A DNA stretch of 64,000 nucleotides from contig CAJNDS010001624.1 of assembly GCA_905221605.1 (NCBI GenBank), positions 391,501 through 455,500 of the forward strand. Direction: 5' to 3'. Below are positions 31,996-41,232 of the stretch, piece after piece. Every line of letters begins with the position of its first letter. The first letter of the stretch is position 1. Below the pieces are notes generated by a model. The model was given only the letters and a program-made list of their open reading frames with translations, ran no database searches and had not been told where the DNA came from. The stretch is from Symbiodinium natans (Eukaryota > Sar > Dinophyceae > Suessiales > Symbiodiniaceae). The position numbers and the translations under genes were made by a program.

Positions 31996-32478
31996 ACCCC
32001 TAAACAGACCCTCAAAGAGTAGGATCCCCGTATAAGAGGGACGACAAAATGGTACCCCCTAATATCGTAACTAAACCCCAAAAGTTATAAGAGTGACGAA
32101 AAGGTACCCCCCTAATATCGTAATTAAACCCCACGAGTTATAATCGGGACGAAAAGGTACCCCCTAATATCGTAAACCCCAAAAGTTATAATAGGGACGA
32201 CAAAAGGTACCCCCAATATCGTAATTAAACCCTAAAAGTTATAATAGGGACGAAAAGGTACCCCTAATATCGTATACCCCAAAAGGGTGACGAAGGATCC
32301 CCTTATAATAGGGACGACAAAAGGTACCCCTAGTATCGTGATTAAACCCCAAAAGTTATAATAGGGACGAAAAGGCACCCCCTAATATCGCAATTAAATC
32401 CCCAAAGGGTGACGTAGGACCCCCTTATTATCCGACAAAAAGGTACCCCTAATGTCGTAAACCCCAAAAGGGTGACGG
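31996..32478. repeat. Tandem array of an approximately 55-60-bp unit, about eight copies
   Basis: The unit is CCCCTAATATCGTAATTAAA, then CCCCAAAAGTTATAATAGGG and ACGAAAAGGTA. Some units keep AAAGGGTGACGAAGGATCCCC and CTTATAATAGGG, which resemble the inside of family F. The array probably grew from a family F insertion whose left end is visible at about 31975-32035. Confidence 0.82.
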
Positions 32479-32545
32479 TAGTCCTGCTTCCACTGCGACA
32501 AAAGCAAGCCCAGGAAGATCTCTCGGTCAAGCTGCGTCGTCCTCC
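32478..32545 (-). CDS. Candidate exon, unknown protein
   Basis: The minus strand reads TTQLDREIFLGLLLSQWKQDY, an amphipathic helix-like stretch, next to the end of the tandem array at 31996-32478 and upstream of a TTTAGGG array. Family unknown. Confidence 0.3.
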
Positions 32546-32689
32546 GCCGTGTGCAAATGCCCAGGTTTAGGGTTTAGGGTTTAGGGTTTAGGGCTTCAAT
32601 TGCGTGAAAATTTCACGAGGGAGACGGACTCAAAGGAGACCAGCAATAAAAGCTCCAGCAAGGGGGCCAGAAGGTTGCAACGCAAACAT

Positions 32690-32935
32690 TACAAGGAGGG
32701 GGCCCCTTGCTAATACCAACCTGGGATGCTCCCCCGTCTACAACAGCCCTTAAAAGGAATTATAATGCCCCGATTACAAGTCGCATTAAGGACCGTTAGT
32801 ATGAGCGGGAACAAAATACTAACTATGGTTAAGGGGACTTGTAACCTAATTGAAGATCCTGCTAGAACCCAATTCAGGGTCCTTATGACTCAACGTTTAA
32901 CCAGGGGGGGGGGGGTCCCTCCTTAAAAGGCCATG
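32690..32935. mobile_element. Family A element interrupted by a family E element
   Basis: A family A copy begins ACAAGGAGGGGGCCCCTTGC, is interrupted at about 32708 by a complete family E hairpin (32709-32815), and resumes with ACTAACTATGGTTAAGGGGA through to GGGGGTCCCTCCTT. The host sequence is otherwise continuous, so E moved into A. Confidence 0.78.
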
Positions 32936-33004
32936 AGCCTGCAACTGAATGGACCCAAGGCGTACGCCAGGAATCAAACGCAAATCTGTAGAATTACGAG
33001 TTCC

Positions 33005-33173
33005 AACTTGGGATGCTCCCCCCTTATATCGCTATAAGGAGGGGCCCGCCCCTAGTTATAAGTAGAGTTATAGTTATAATAAGAACCCTAAATTGGGTTA
33101 TAAGGATCCTAAATTAGGTTATAAGTCCCTATTACCCCTATTAGGGACTGTTAGTATAGCGGGGAACATCCCA
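33005..33173. mobile_element. Family E element interrupted by a family A element
   Basis: The outer sequence starts TTGGGATGCTCCCCCCTTAT and ends GGGACTGTTAGTATAGCGGG and AACATCCC, a family E copy. Inside (about 33035-33148) is a family A copy reading AAGGAGGGGCCCGCCCCTAG through to TTAGGTTATAAGTCCC. This is the reverse nesting of the neighbouring 32690-32935 pair. Confidence 0.76.
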
Positions 33174-33642
33174 GGTTCCAAACCTATAGCGCAGGGAAAT
33201 TTTGCAGCCCATGCTGTGCGCTGCCACACATCTCGAGCCATGGCCACACAGACTGGATCCAACATTTTCCCAAACCCTAAGCCTTCAACCCCCGCCCTAA
33301 TCCGTCTTTATCAACCAAGACTCTTCTCCATCAGCTGGGAACTGCATTCCACGAACAAGCAACCCTCAAGGCCCTCACCCATCAATCACTCGGAGCTTCA
33401 AACATCCGGTCCAAACCAAGGTGACGAAGCTGTGGGCGTTGGTCTCTGACCGCAAGTGCCTTGAGCTCATACATATCAAAATGGGGTTTCAGGGTTGGGG
33501 TTTAGGGTTTTAGGGTTTTAGGGTCTAGGGAGCAACAAGGAATCCACAAATCAGCGCCGCAACCTTTGCCTTTGAACCGGAGACCCATACACCCAACCCT
33601 TTGGCATCCGCGCTGTGATGCCTTGGCCTCAGAAGCTCATCT

Positions 33643-33793
33643 TAGGGTAGTTACATGGTCCCTTAATATGGGCCCTTAAAAGGGGTCCCCCTATATACCC
33701 CTTATTAGACCCGATACACATTTTGGGCCCACACATCGGAACCCTTTAAAGGAGGTAAGGGGCCATATTAAGGGCCCATGAAACTTCCCCTAA
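33643..33793. mobile_element. Family G palindromic element, reference copy
   Basis: Ends TAGTTACATGGTCCCTTAAT and ATTAAGGGCCCATGAAACTT are inverted, with GGGCCCTTAAAAGGG and CCCTTTAAAGGAGG inside. Other copies: about 57855-57965 and 60445-60590. Non-coding. Confidence 0.75.
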
Positions 33794-35943
33794 GAGCTCA
33801 GCGAAAACTCTCAGACCTAGCGCTCGTGGCTACGGCGAAACCCAAACCAAGAAATCAAAGCCTTCTCCGACTTCGTGGGCACTTCAGCCTAAGTCAAAAC
33901 CCCCATACGATGCGTGCCCTCAAGGTCGTACCCTAAACCCGAAACCCTAAACTGAACCCTCACGGCCCTTTGTGTTGCACCAAAACAGCTAGCCCGTCTG
34001 GTTGGAACCTGCAAAAGCAAGGGACCCCGAAGTCACAAATATACCAAGGAGGGGCCCCCCTATTTATGAGGCAGGGGTATAAGAACCCCAAATTAGGATA
34101 GAAGGATCCTAAGTTAGGCTACAGGTCCCTCAACCATAGCCAGTATCGTAAGGGGGCCCCTCCTTGTAGGGTTCAGGGTTGTAAAACCCTAAACCCTAAA
34201 CCCTAAACCCTAAACCCTAAACCCTAAATGGGCAAAACGCGCCTTGGGCAGTGCGCCGCCAAGAGGCCACCAGCGCGGTGGGTCACATGGAGGCGGCGCC
34301 TCAAGAATGCAGGGTTTAGGGTTTAGGGTTTAGGGGTTAGGGGTTCAGGGTTAAGGGTTCGGGTTCAGAGTTTAGGGGGGGGGGGAGGGGTTTCGGGGGA
34401 TTTAAGGAAGGTTTCGGGGGGTTTAGGGCAATTAAGGTTTGTAGCTTAGCCAGGTGCTTTTAGGCATCAAGGCTTCACGGTTTGCTATCATGCGGTCCCA
34501 TAGTTTCGGAAAAAAAGTGAGGGGGGGGGTCATTTCGAGAACTGACCACTTGTAGCTGGGGGTCCCAAGCTGATTCAGAATGTAATCGGCAGTTTTTTTT
34601 TAACTCTGGTGCTTTTCGGGGAAGCAGAAACTTAAGGCTCCGCAAGAAAATAAGAACCCAAAGGGAGTATCGAAGCAGCATATTGCCAGGCGAGCTCTCG
34701 AGTCAAAGAACTGCTTGATGTTTCGGGTATGCTGATTTTCCAGCGTACCTCCCCAGTGACTACAGTGCCTGGGCCCCCTAAACCTTTGTTGCAGCGAGCC
34801 TCGTATCCCAGCAGCTAGATCACAGGCACCTAGACCCTAGACCCTAAAACGTAAACCCTAAATCCTAAACCCTGCCATCGTCCTGAGATTAACCATACTA
34901 ACCTGTACGCCCCTGAGTTTTTTTTTTTTTTGGGGGGGGGGGTGCAGTCGAATACTCTGGGTACTTTGAGGCACAAGTAAACCCTAAACCCTAAACCCTA
35001 AACCCCAAACCCTAAACCCTAAACCCTAAACCCCATAAGCCATGCACATCCGGCTGCAGTCGGGCGGCTGTCGTTGCCAGCCGCTGGGAAGCGTGCCGGC
35101 CTGAGTTTCTCTCACTACAAGGAGGGGCCCCGCTAGTTATAAGTAGAGTTATAAGAGCCCTAAATTGGGTTCTAAGGAGCCTAACTTAGGTTAGAAGTCC
35201 CAACTACAGTTAGCATAGTAAAGGGGCCCCTCCTTGTAGACCCAAGAGTATGCTAAGACCTAGGAGGGCACCCTTTTTAATCAGGCTTCTACGGGAACCT
35301 AAACCCTTTAAAAGAGCGAATGAGGGCCCCTATCCTGGGTCCTAGGACATGCATGCAATACAGGCCCTAGCCGTCCGAACTGTAATCTCTACACTCTACA
35401 CGGCACGTCCGCAAAACCTTTCTCTACTAATTGCTTAAGAACCCAGGAAAAACAAAACCAGAAAAAAAAAAAAAAAAAAAAACATATTCTTGCTTATTAA
35501 GGTAATTTAGGGATAATCATTTTTTATTCTTTCGGGGTTCTTAAGCGAACAGTAGTTCTCGACTTGACAAGCTGCGGAGACAAAGCTCGACGCCAGCAAG
35601 CCGCAAAAAAACACACACAGCAGAGTTTCAGTCGAATCAGGGTCCCGCAAGAGAAAGGTCGCCAAAGACCTAGTTGCAACGGAGGCCCTCCGTGCACAGC
35701 AGAATTTCAAGCAGCAAAGCATGTTCTATAAGCTACGCCCTCAACTACACAGCCGCTTTAAACGATCACACACCCCGAAGCCCTGGTACCCCTACAGCCA
35801 CGCTTATGAACTATGGAAGCCAGGCTGAGCTATATGAGCTCTTTTTACGGACGGACTGCTGCACTGCCTGCCCAAAACTGCCTGGCTATATCAACCCTAA
35901 ACGCTAAACCCTAAACCCTTCAACGCTCAACTTGCTAACCAGG

Positions 35944-35995
35944 GGGCGATGGCTCGGTCCATGAGGACCAGGTCGCCATGGTTGAGGCACAGGTC
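35944..35995 (-). CDS. Candidate exon, possibly AlkB-like
   Basis: Opens after CTTGCAG|G and reads DLCLNHGDLVLMDRAIAP. The pattern L-x-x-GDLVLMD occurs in AlkB-type 2-oxoglutarate/Fe(II) oxygenases; over 18 residues this is a suggestion only. Confidence 0.33.
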
Positions 35996-36729
35996 CTGCA
36001 AGAAGGAGAATCCGACCCTAAACCCTAAACCCTTGAGCAACGGACTTTGGAGGCTGCCGGCAAACAACCCTAAACCCTAAACCCTTTTTTGAGCACGGAC
36101 TGAGGAAGCTACCCTAAACCCTAAACTAAACCCTCAACCCTCAACCCTCAACCCTAAACCCTAAACCTTAGCACCTACAAAAAGGAAAGTACCCCTAATG
36201 TGCTAACTACACCCTGGTACCTGCAAAAAGGAATGTACAAGGAGGGACTATATTCACTATAGCTAAGGGACGTATAACTTGATTCAGGATTCTTATGACC
36301 CAATTTAGGGTCCTTATGACTCTATTTCCCTCCTTGTACCACCACAAACCCTAAAAAAGGAAAGTGCCACCCCACACCCTGAAGGGAGGAAAGCACCACT
36401 ACGTTTTTTCCCATGATAAACAGGTTGCACAGATTACTTACCTGACCTGTGGGAACTCCCTCAACCCTAAACCCTAGACCCGAACCGGAAAGCTCAAACT
36501 GAAATCCGCCAAGAACCTGCCAGTCAGCCCTTGGAAGGTAACAGCAGAACCTGACTGAAGATGCATTTTACCTTAAACCCTGAACCCCAAACACATGGGC
36601 CCTAGTAAGCCCTGAACCCTAAACCCCAAGCCCTTTGTGGCATCCAGACTCATTGCTGCCCTCAAACCCCAAAAGCCTGAAGCCCTCAAAGCCTGAAACC
36701 CCCTAAAACGCTAAAACCCTTAACCTCAA

Positions 36730-36985
36730 AGCCACGAAAGGCTCCCGTCAAGGGTCCAGCCGCGCTCGGGGACCCCCTGGCCGCTCAAAGAAGAAGCTGA
36801 GGAAGCCCCTTCCGCCTGGAGGAGATTTAGGGTTTTTGGATTTTAGGGTCTCTAGGATTTCTTGCCACCCGATCCATTCGACCACACTCTTGGGGTTTAG
36901 GGTTGACCGGCACTTCATGAGCTTGCATCTTCGAAGGTTGTGAGAGCCGATCTTGGCAACGGCTGAAGGGCCAAACTCCACCCAA
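36730..36985 (-). CDS. Candidate exon islands, unknown protein
   Basis: About 36985-36905 reads VEFGPSAVAKIGSHNLRRCK then LMKCRS. About 36830-36730 reads PPGGRGFLSFFFERPGGPRA. They are separated by degenerate TTTAGGG sequence. Family unknown. Confidence 0.28.
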
Positions 36986-38015
36986 CAAGGCGAATCCCTC
37001 TAAACCCTAAACCCTAAACCCTAAACCCTAAACCCCAAACCCTACACCCTAATCCCCAAAACCTAAACCCCATGAATGTCAGACATGTCGTCAGGGTTTC
37101 TTAGGGTTTTAGGCTTCATGATGTGATGAGTAAACAAATATGTTCGGCTTGGTTGTTATGACAGCTGGTAGCAGTGTTAGTTAGTATTCTTACGGGTAGT
37201 TGTATGTATATCAGGACGGCGATCCTTATTGAATTCCTATCATGCTTCTTCTTGTTCTTGCTATTGAAACCTAGAGACAAGCCCGAGAAAGTCTTGCAAG
37301 CAGGCCCGTGGGAACCTTTCGTGGTGAACAACTCCACAAGCCGCATTTCTTGCCAACCTCCATGGCCGCACTTCCCCAGAAGCACACTCATAGAGGATAA
37401 ACCCTATAAACCCTAAACCCTTGGCTTTCTTTTTCCTAGCCTCTGCTCCCGCTTCGCGATTATTCCCATAGGAGCCGGGCACCCTTTGAGAAGATTGCTC
37501 CTAAAGCCCACGCACTGCAACCCTGGAGCCCTGCCGAGCTGTTGAGGTTTTGTGGAGGTGGGGTGGTTGGGAGTTTCGGATTTCGGGGTTGTAAGGTTGA
37601 AAACTGAGGGTTTCAGGCTTGGGGGAAGTCGGAAGGGTTTGGGGGTTTAGGGAAGCCCCAGACTGTATCGGACCCTACACAAGACTGAGGCGCGTGCCCA
37701 GCCGCAGGAGCAAGCGGCTTCGACCGACGATCTCCTCTCTGCAATCGTTGGCGTTCTGATTCGTGTTTGGACTTTAGGGTTATGGGCTGGCGGATGTTTT
37801 GGGCTTCACAGCTTCAAAAAAAATGTGCTTTCGGAAGTCCTTACCAAAGGCTGCTGTGAGTAATGGCTGAGGTAAGGAGCTATCCATTTGCCTGCCACCT
37901 TGGTGTGCGCCAAAAAGTCTAAATCATGCATGAACTATTGCCGCCCTAGCCTGAACCCTCAAGATGAAAACCCTACACCCCAAACCCTAAACCCTAAACC
38001 CCCGACCTCACCCGT

Positions 38016-38098
38016 GGCTGGGCAGGTTCCATCGAAGCCGTCGCTGTGCCTCGAGGTCTCACGTGAAGCCTCAAGCGTTGCTTCAGGCAACCTGGGGT
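38016..38098 (-). CDS. Candidate exon, unknown protein
   Basis: Minus-strand reading RLPEATLEASRETSRHSDGF then DGTCPATGE, ending at a GT donor and preceded by a TTTAGGG array that could supply the AG|G acceptor. Family unknown. Confidence 0.3.
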
Positions 38099-38136
38099 TT
38101 TAGGGTTTAGGGTTTCGACTTTACGGTTTTTTTCCC

Positions 38137-38167
38137 TTGGTACACTTCTCGATTTGTGCGTGTCATC
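38137..38167 (-). pseudogene. 3' fragment of U6 snRNA
   Basis: The minus strand reads GATGACACGCACAAATCGAG followed by AAGTGTACC, matching only the last 30 or so nt of U6, then GGG and seven A. The 5' two thirds are absent. It is a 5'-truncated copy with an A-run at its 3' end, like the copy at 9468-9566, which suggests reverse-transcription origin. Confidence 0.65.
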
Positions 38168-38564
38168 GGGTCTTTGGAGTTTGAGAGCTCGCTCAATTTT
38201 TTTTGCCGCCGGCCCAGCAGACCAAAGCCACACACCAGGGTAACAACTTTCGGGATGCTTGCAATAACTAGGGGACAAGACAATTGAACAAACAGTGTCA
38301 TCATGCTACCGGGGGCACGTGCTTGAAGAAGGTTGCTCGACATTAGCCAAGTCTCCAGATGAAAGCTGGGGACTCGGTCCAAAAGAAGCGGGGGGGATGG
38401 CGGATCTAAGGAAGGTGTGGGTTGTCGCTCAGAGGGCAAAGGCAGCATCCCTTGCTCATGCTCCCCAGTAACCTGTTCCGAGCGCAAGGAAAAACAGTTC
38501 GATGCTGAACCCTAAACCCTAAAGGCGCTAAAGGCGCTAAAGGCCCAAAAGGCCCAAAAGGCCC

Positions 38565-38679
38565 TAAACCCTAAACCCTAAACCCTAAACCCTAAACCCT
38601 AAACCCTAAACCCTAAACCCTAAACCTAAACCCTAAACCCTAAACCCTAAACCCTAAACCCTAAACCCTAAACCCTACC
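38565..38679. repeat. CCCTAAA array
   Basis: About 16 units with one 6-bp unit. Upstream, at 38518-38562, GGCGCTAAA and GGCCCAAAA doublets look like diverged units. Confidence 0.94.
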
Positions 38680-38685
38680 TAGGTC

Positions 38686-38733
38686 AGTATCCGGCCAAGG
38701 AGCGCCGTACCAGCGCATCTGTCCGAAGCCCGC
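38686..38733 (-). CDS. Candidate exon, unknown protein
   Basis: Opens after GCCAGCAG|G and reads AGFGQMRWYGAPWPDTD. It lies between a long CCCTAAA array and a truncated family A element. Family unknown. Confidence 0.3.
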
Positions 38734-39108
38734 CTGCTGGCCAGCTGGGCAGGGGCCCTTAAACCCTAAACCCGAAACCCTAAACCCTACAAGGAGGGGC
38801 CTTTCCTAGTTATTAAGTAGCGCTATCAGGACCCTAATAATTAGGTTATAAGTCCCTTAACTATAGTTAATATAAAAAGCCCTACCAGCATGTGCCGGGG
38901 GTTCTCACCCAATTTCTCGTTTGTCTTTTTCACTGATGCCTTTTTATACGCAGGATTTTGACACTATTCCCACTTATTTCGGGGTATTTTCGATTACGCT
39001 TTGCCCGCTAATTTACATTCAATTTAACTTCAAATTCATTGTATTTTTCCTTGCTTCTGGTGGTGTCATTTTACTAGCAGGTGAAACCATTTTATAGTTT
39101 TATGTTAA

Positions 39109-39796
39109 TCATGTCCCCAAATCATAATCTATCCACTGTAGATTTTGCTTTCCCTTCTGTTCATCTGCGTCAACTCGCTTAAACAACATATCCTTGTAGC
39201 TTCTCATAAATCTCTCGGCAAGTGCGGGATGCCCTCTTGCTCTATGTATCTCAATCTTCTCACCCTCTAAATGTTCGACAACCGTTTTGCTATACAAACT
39301 CCCGTCTTCATCACTGTAAAACATCTTCGGCTTATCGCCCATTTTTTGCTGTTCTTCCATTATTCCCGACAGTATATCAGGTGGTTCTTTGCTCTTGGTC
39401 GATTTGACGGCAGCATATTTACTAAACATATCAATTAGTTAATACCAGAAAGGACAGATCCACTTGATATTTAAAGTGGGCGTGGGAGCTACAAAACTAT
39501 TCTCACCACGAGGTTTTTGCTTCTCTTCCAAACAATCCCTCAACATGTTCTTTCGTAATACTGGGAGCCTTTTCCCCGCTGTCTTTTACGGTTTGGGCTC
39601 TGCTCACAAACCCCGAGCGATCGTAGTATAGCGCGCGTCTCCAGTCTACAGCAAGTGCAACCTGCCATGCGGAAGTGTTGGGACTCAAGTCAGAACCACG
39701 TAACACCGCACAACTGCTCTGTGACCAGTCCAATTTAGTCAAGGCAGCAAACGGTGCAAGAACATGCCCAGTAGACAATACAGCTCCAAAACTCAA
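39109..39796 (-). pseudogene. Decayed rve-type integrase (retroelement or Polinton-like)
   Basis: Integrases of this type join element DNA to the host genome. The 39429-39109 segment holds the catalytic-core pieces: MFSKYAAVKSTKSKEP, FYSDEDGSLYSK (second acidic position) and ARGHPALAERFMRSYKDML, which carries the catalytic Glu. Upstream in another frame is NSFVAPTPTL, typical of the sequence before the first catalytic Asp, and then an in-frame stop at about 39436. The 39796-39503 frame ends ITKEHVEGLFGREAKTSW and shifts frame at about 39505. At least one frameshift and one stop break it, so it is not functional as it stands. Element class cannot be fixed without the missing ends. Confidence 0.72.
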
Positions 39797-39996
39797 AGTA
39801 CACCTGCCTCTTGCCTACGCACTATTCCCTCGCACAGCGGCTTTTGTTCTGGCAAAACATAAGATGTCTGATGCTGCAAACGCGGATGGTGCTGAATATG
39901 CACCTGGAAACGCTGGAACACCACGCTGCAGCTACTGCACTCGTGTCATCACTGTCATGTGCTATTGCTCCCTCACTTGCTGTCGTCGTCGTTCTT

Positions 39997-40326
39997 CTAA
40001 TCTTCGTCATCGTCATCTTCGTTATCTTCGTCTCCAAAAATGCGGTCGCCCAGTTCTTTTCCTATCCTTTCTCCTAGCACCGTGCCGGCACCTGCAATGA
40101 TGCTTCCAACGAAAATGTCAGCTGCATCATCAGGCGACATGAAATTACAATTGTCTACGGAAGTGTCATCAGAGTTCCAGTCATCGGAAGCATCGAAATC
40201 ATTGCTGAAATGGCCGAAGCTCTGCCCGACCTGAGTCGCGTTCAAACTGAAACCCACATGCAGAATGCAGAGCGTGTGCATGTACAGAACCTTGCTGACA
40301 AAATCAAGACACAATCTTGGCAGCAC
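39997..40326 (-). CDS. Hypothetical protein, glycine-zipper segment and acidic tail
   Basis: I do not recognise this protein. The frame reads 109 residues and ends with a strongly acidic tail (FGDEDNEDDDDED). Before it is a Gly-spaced hydrophobic stretch, GSIIAGAGTVLGERIGKELG, resembling a glycine-zipper helix, preceded by a Ser/Asp-rich stretch. The first 20 or so residues overlap the end of the short signal-peptide frame (40444-40304) in another frame, so the two may be exons of one secreted or membrane protein, or one frameshifted gene. It lies just upstream of the integrase remnant in the repeat-poor block, so it may belong to the same element. Confidence 0.3.
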   Translation of the reverse strand: MLPRLCLDFVSKVLYMHTLCILHVGFSLNATQVGQSFGHFSNDFDASDDWNSDDTSVDNCNFMSPDDAADIFVGSIIAGAGTVLGERIGKELGDRIFGDEDNEDDDDED

Positions 40327-40444
40327 TGTGACAACTTGGACGGTTGATGCGAGACGTCACCCCTATGAAGGCGGAGTTGGTAGCACCGAGCAGCGCAAGC
40401 AAGACGCCAACCGCGACGACCCTTCGACGTGCCAAACTCTTCAT
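40304..40444 (-). CDS. Short ORF with predicted signal peptide (46 aa)
   Basis: ATG at 40444 opens MKSLARRRVVAVGVLLALLG, a positive N-region followed by a hydrophobic core, then ATNSAFIG, a likely cleavage region. The frame stops at 40304. It is probably the first exon of a longer secreted or plastid-targeted protein whose continuation is the overlapping frame 40326-39997, but no in-phase GT/GC/GA-AG intron joining them was found. Confidence 0.3.
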   Translation of the reverse strand: MKSLARRRVVAVGVLLALLGATNSAFIGVTSRINRPSCHSAAKIVS

Positions 40445-41157
40445 GGCACTGGTAGGGATGGGATGGAAGGCAGGAATGATCAGGCAGCTCGCAAAACGCT
40501 ACAGCAGCTCGTAGGCATCTTGGGAAATGCACTAATTGAAAGGGTTTTGAACAGGGATAGGGTCTCAATCCGGTGCTCTGACTTTCGCTCACTGTCGTGT
40601 CAGGGCACACCTTCCGAAGTTGGTGTCGGTGCACAGAATCAGGGTCATGTCAGGCATTGACCAACGCAAGGACAATGGCGCTTTGCTGGATAGATTTGAG
40701 AAGGAGGTTGGCCAACAGTTTTGTGGTTAAGCTCTGCCAACCAAAAAGAAGAGCCCTAAAACCTACAGGAGCCCCTTGCGATTCACAGGGATGAGCACCT
40801 CTTACTACACCCTACAAGCCCTGCACTGTGAAGCTGGGGGGGCCTCATGCTGACTCTTGCAAGAGCTTTGCGCGGTGGCAGGGGAGGGGGAGGTTATAGC
40901 TATAAGTTATATACATGACACAGAACACACGGAAAAGGACGAACGACACGACAGCTAAACTAATTCCACATGCATCGGAATCTCACCTCCGCAGACACAA
41001 AGACAGAAATAACAGGATGCCGGCCAGAGGGCCAATGCTTTCGTAGTACCAAGCCACAATTTCGGGCGACGGGGGCGGGGGGTGCGGGATGGAAAAAGAG
41101 GGTCCAACACAGTTAATGCTTCAATGGAGGGCTATAGGGTTCAGGTTTAATGGATTT

Positions 41158-41232
41158 TAATGGGTTGACAACAAATATACGCTTGATATTGTTTTATAAA
41201 ACATATACGCTTGATATTGTTTTATAAAACAA
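41158..41232. repeat. Tandem 33-bp duplication near the integrase block edge
   Basis: ATATACGCTTGATATTGTTT followed by TATAAAACA occurs twice in tandem. It is AT-rich, unlike its surroundings, and lies near the right limit of the repeat-poor block. Confidence 0.75.

Noticed and set aside
33093-33449. 118-codon plus-strand frame
   Set aside because: Its first third is family A/E element sequence, and the remainder has no motif or splice support.
40242-40660. 130-codon frames on both strands
   Set aside because: Mutually overlapping shadows; the signal-peptide frame (40444-40304) is the better reading here.
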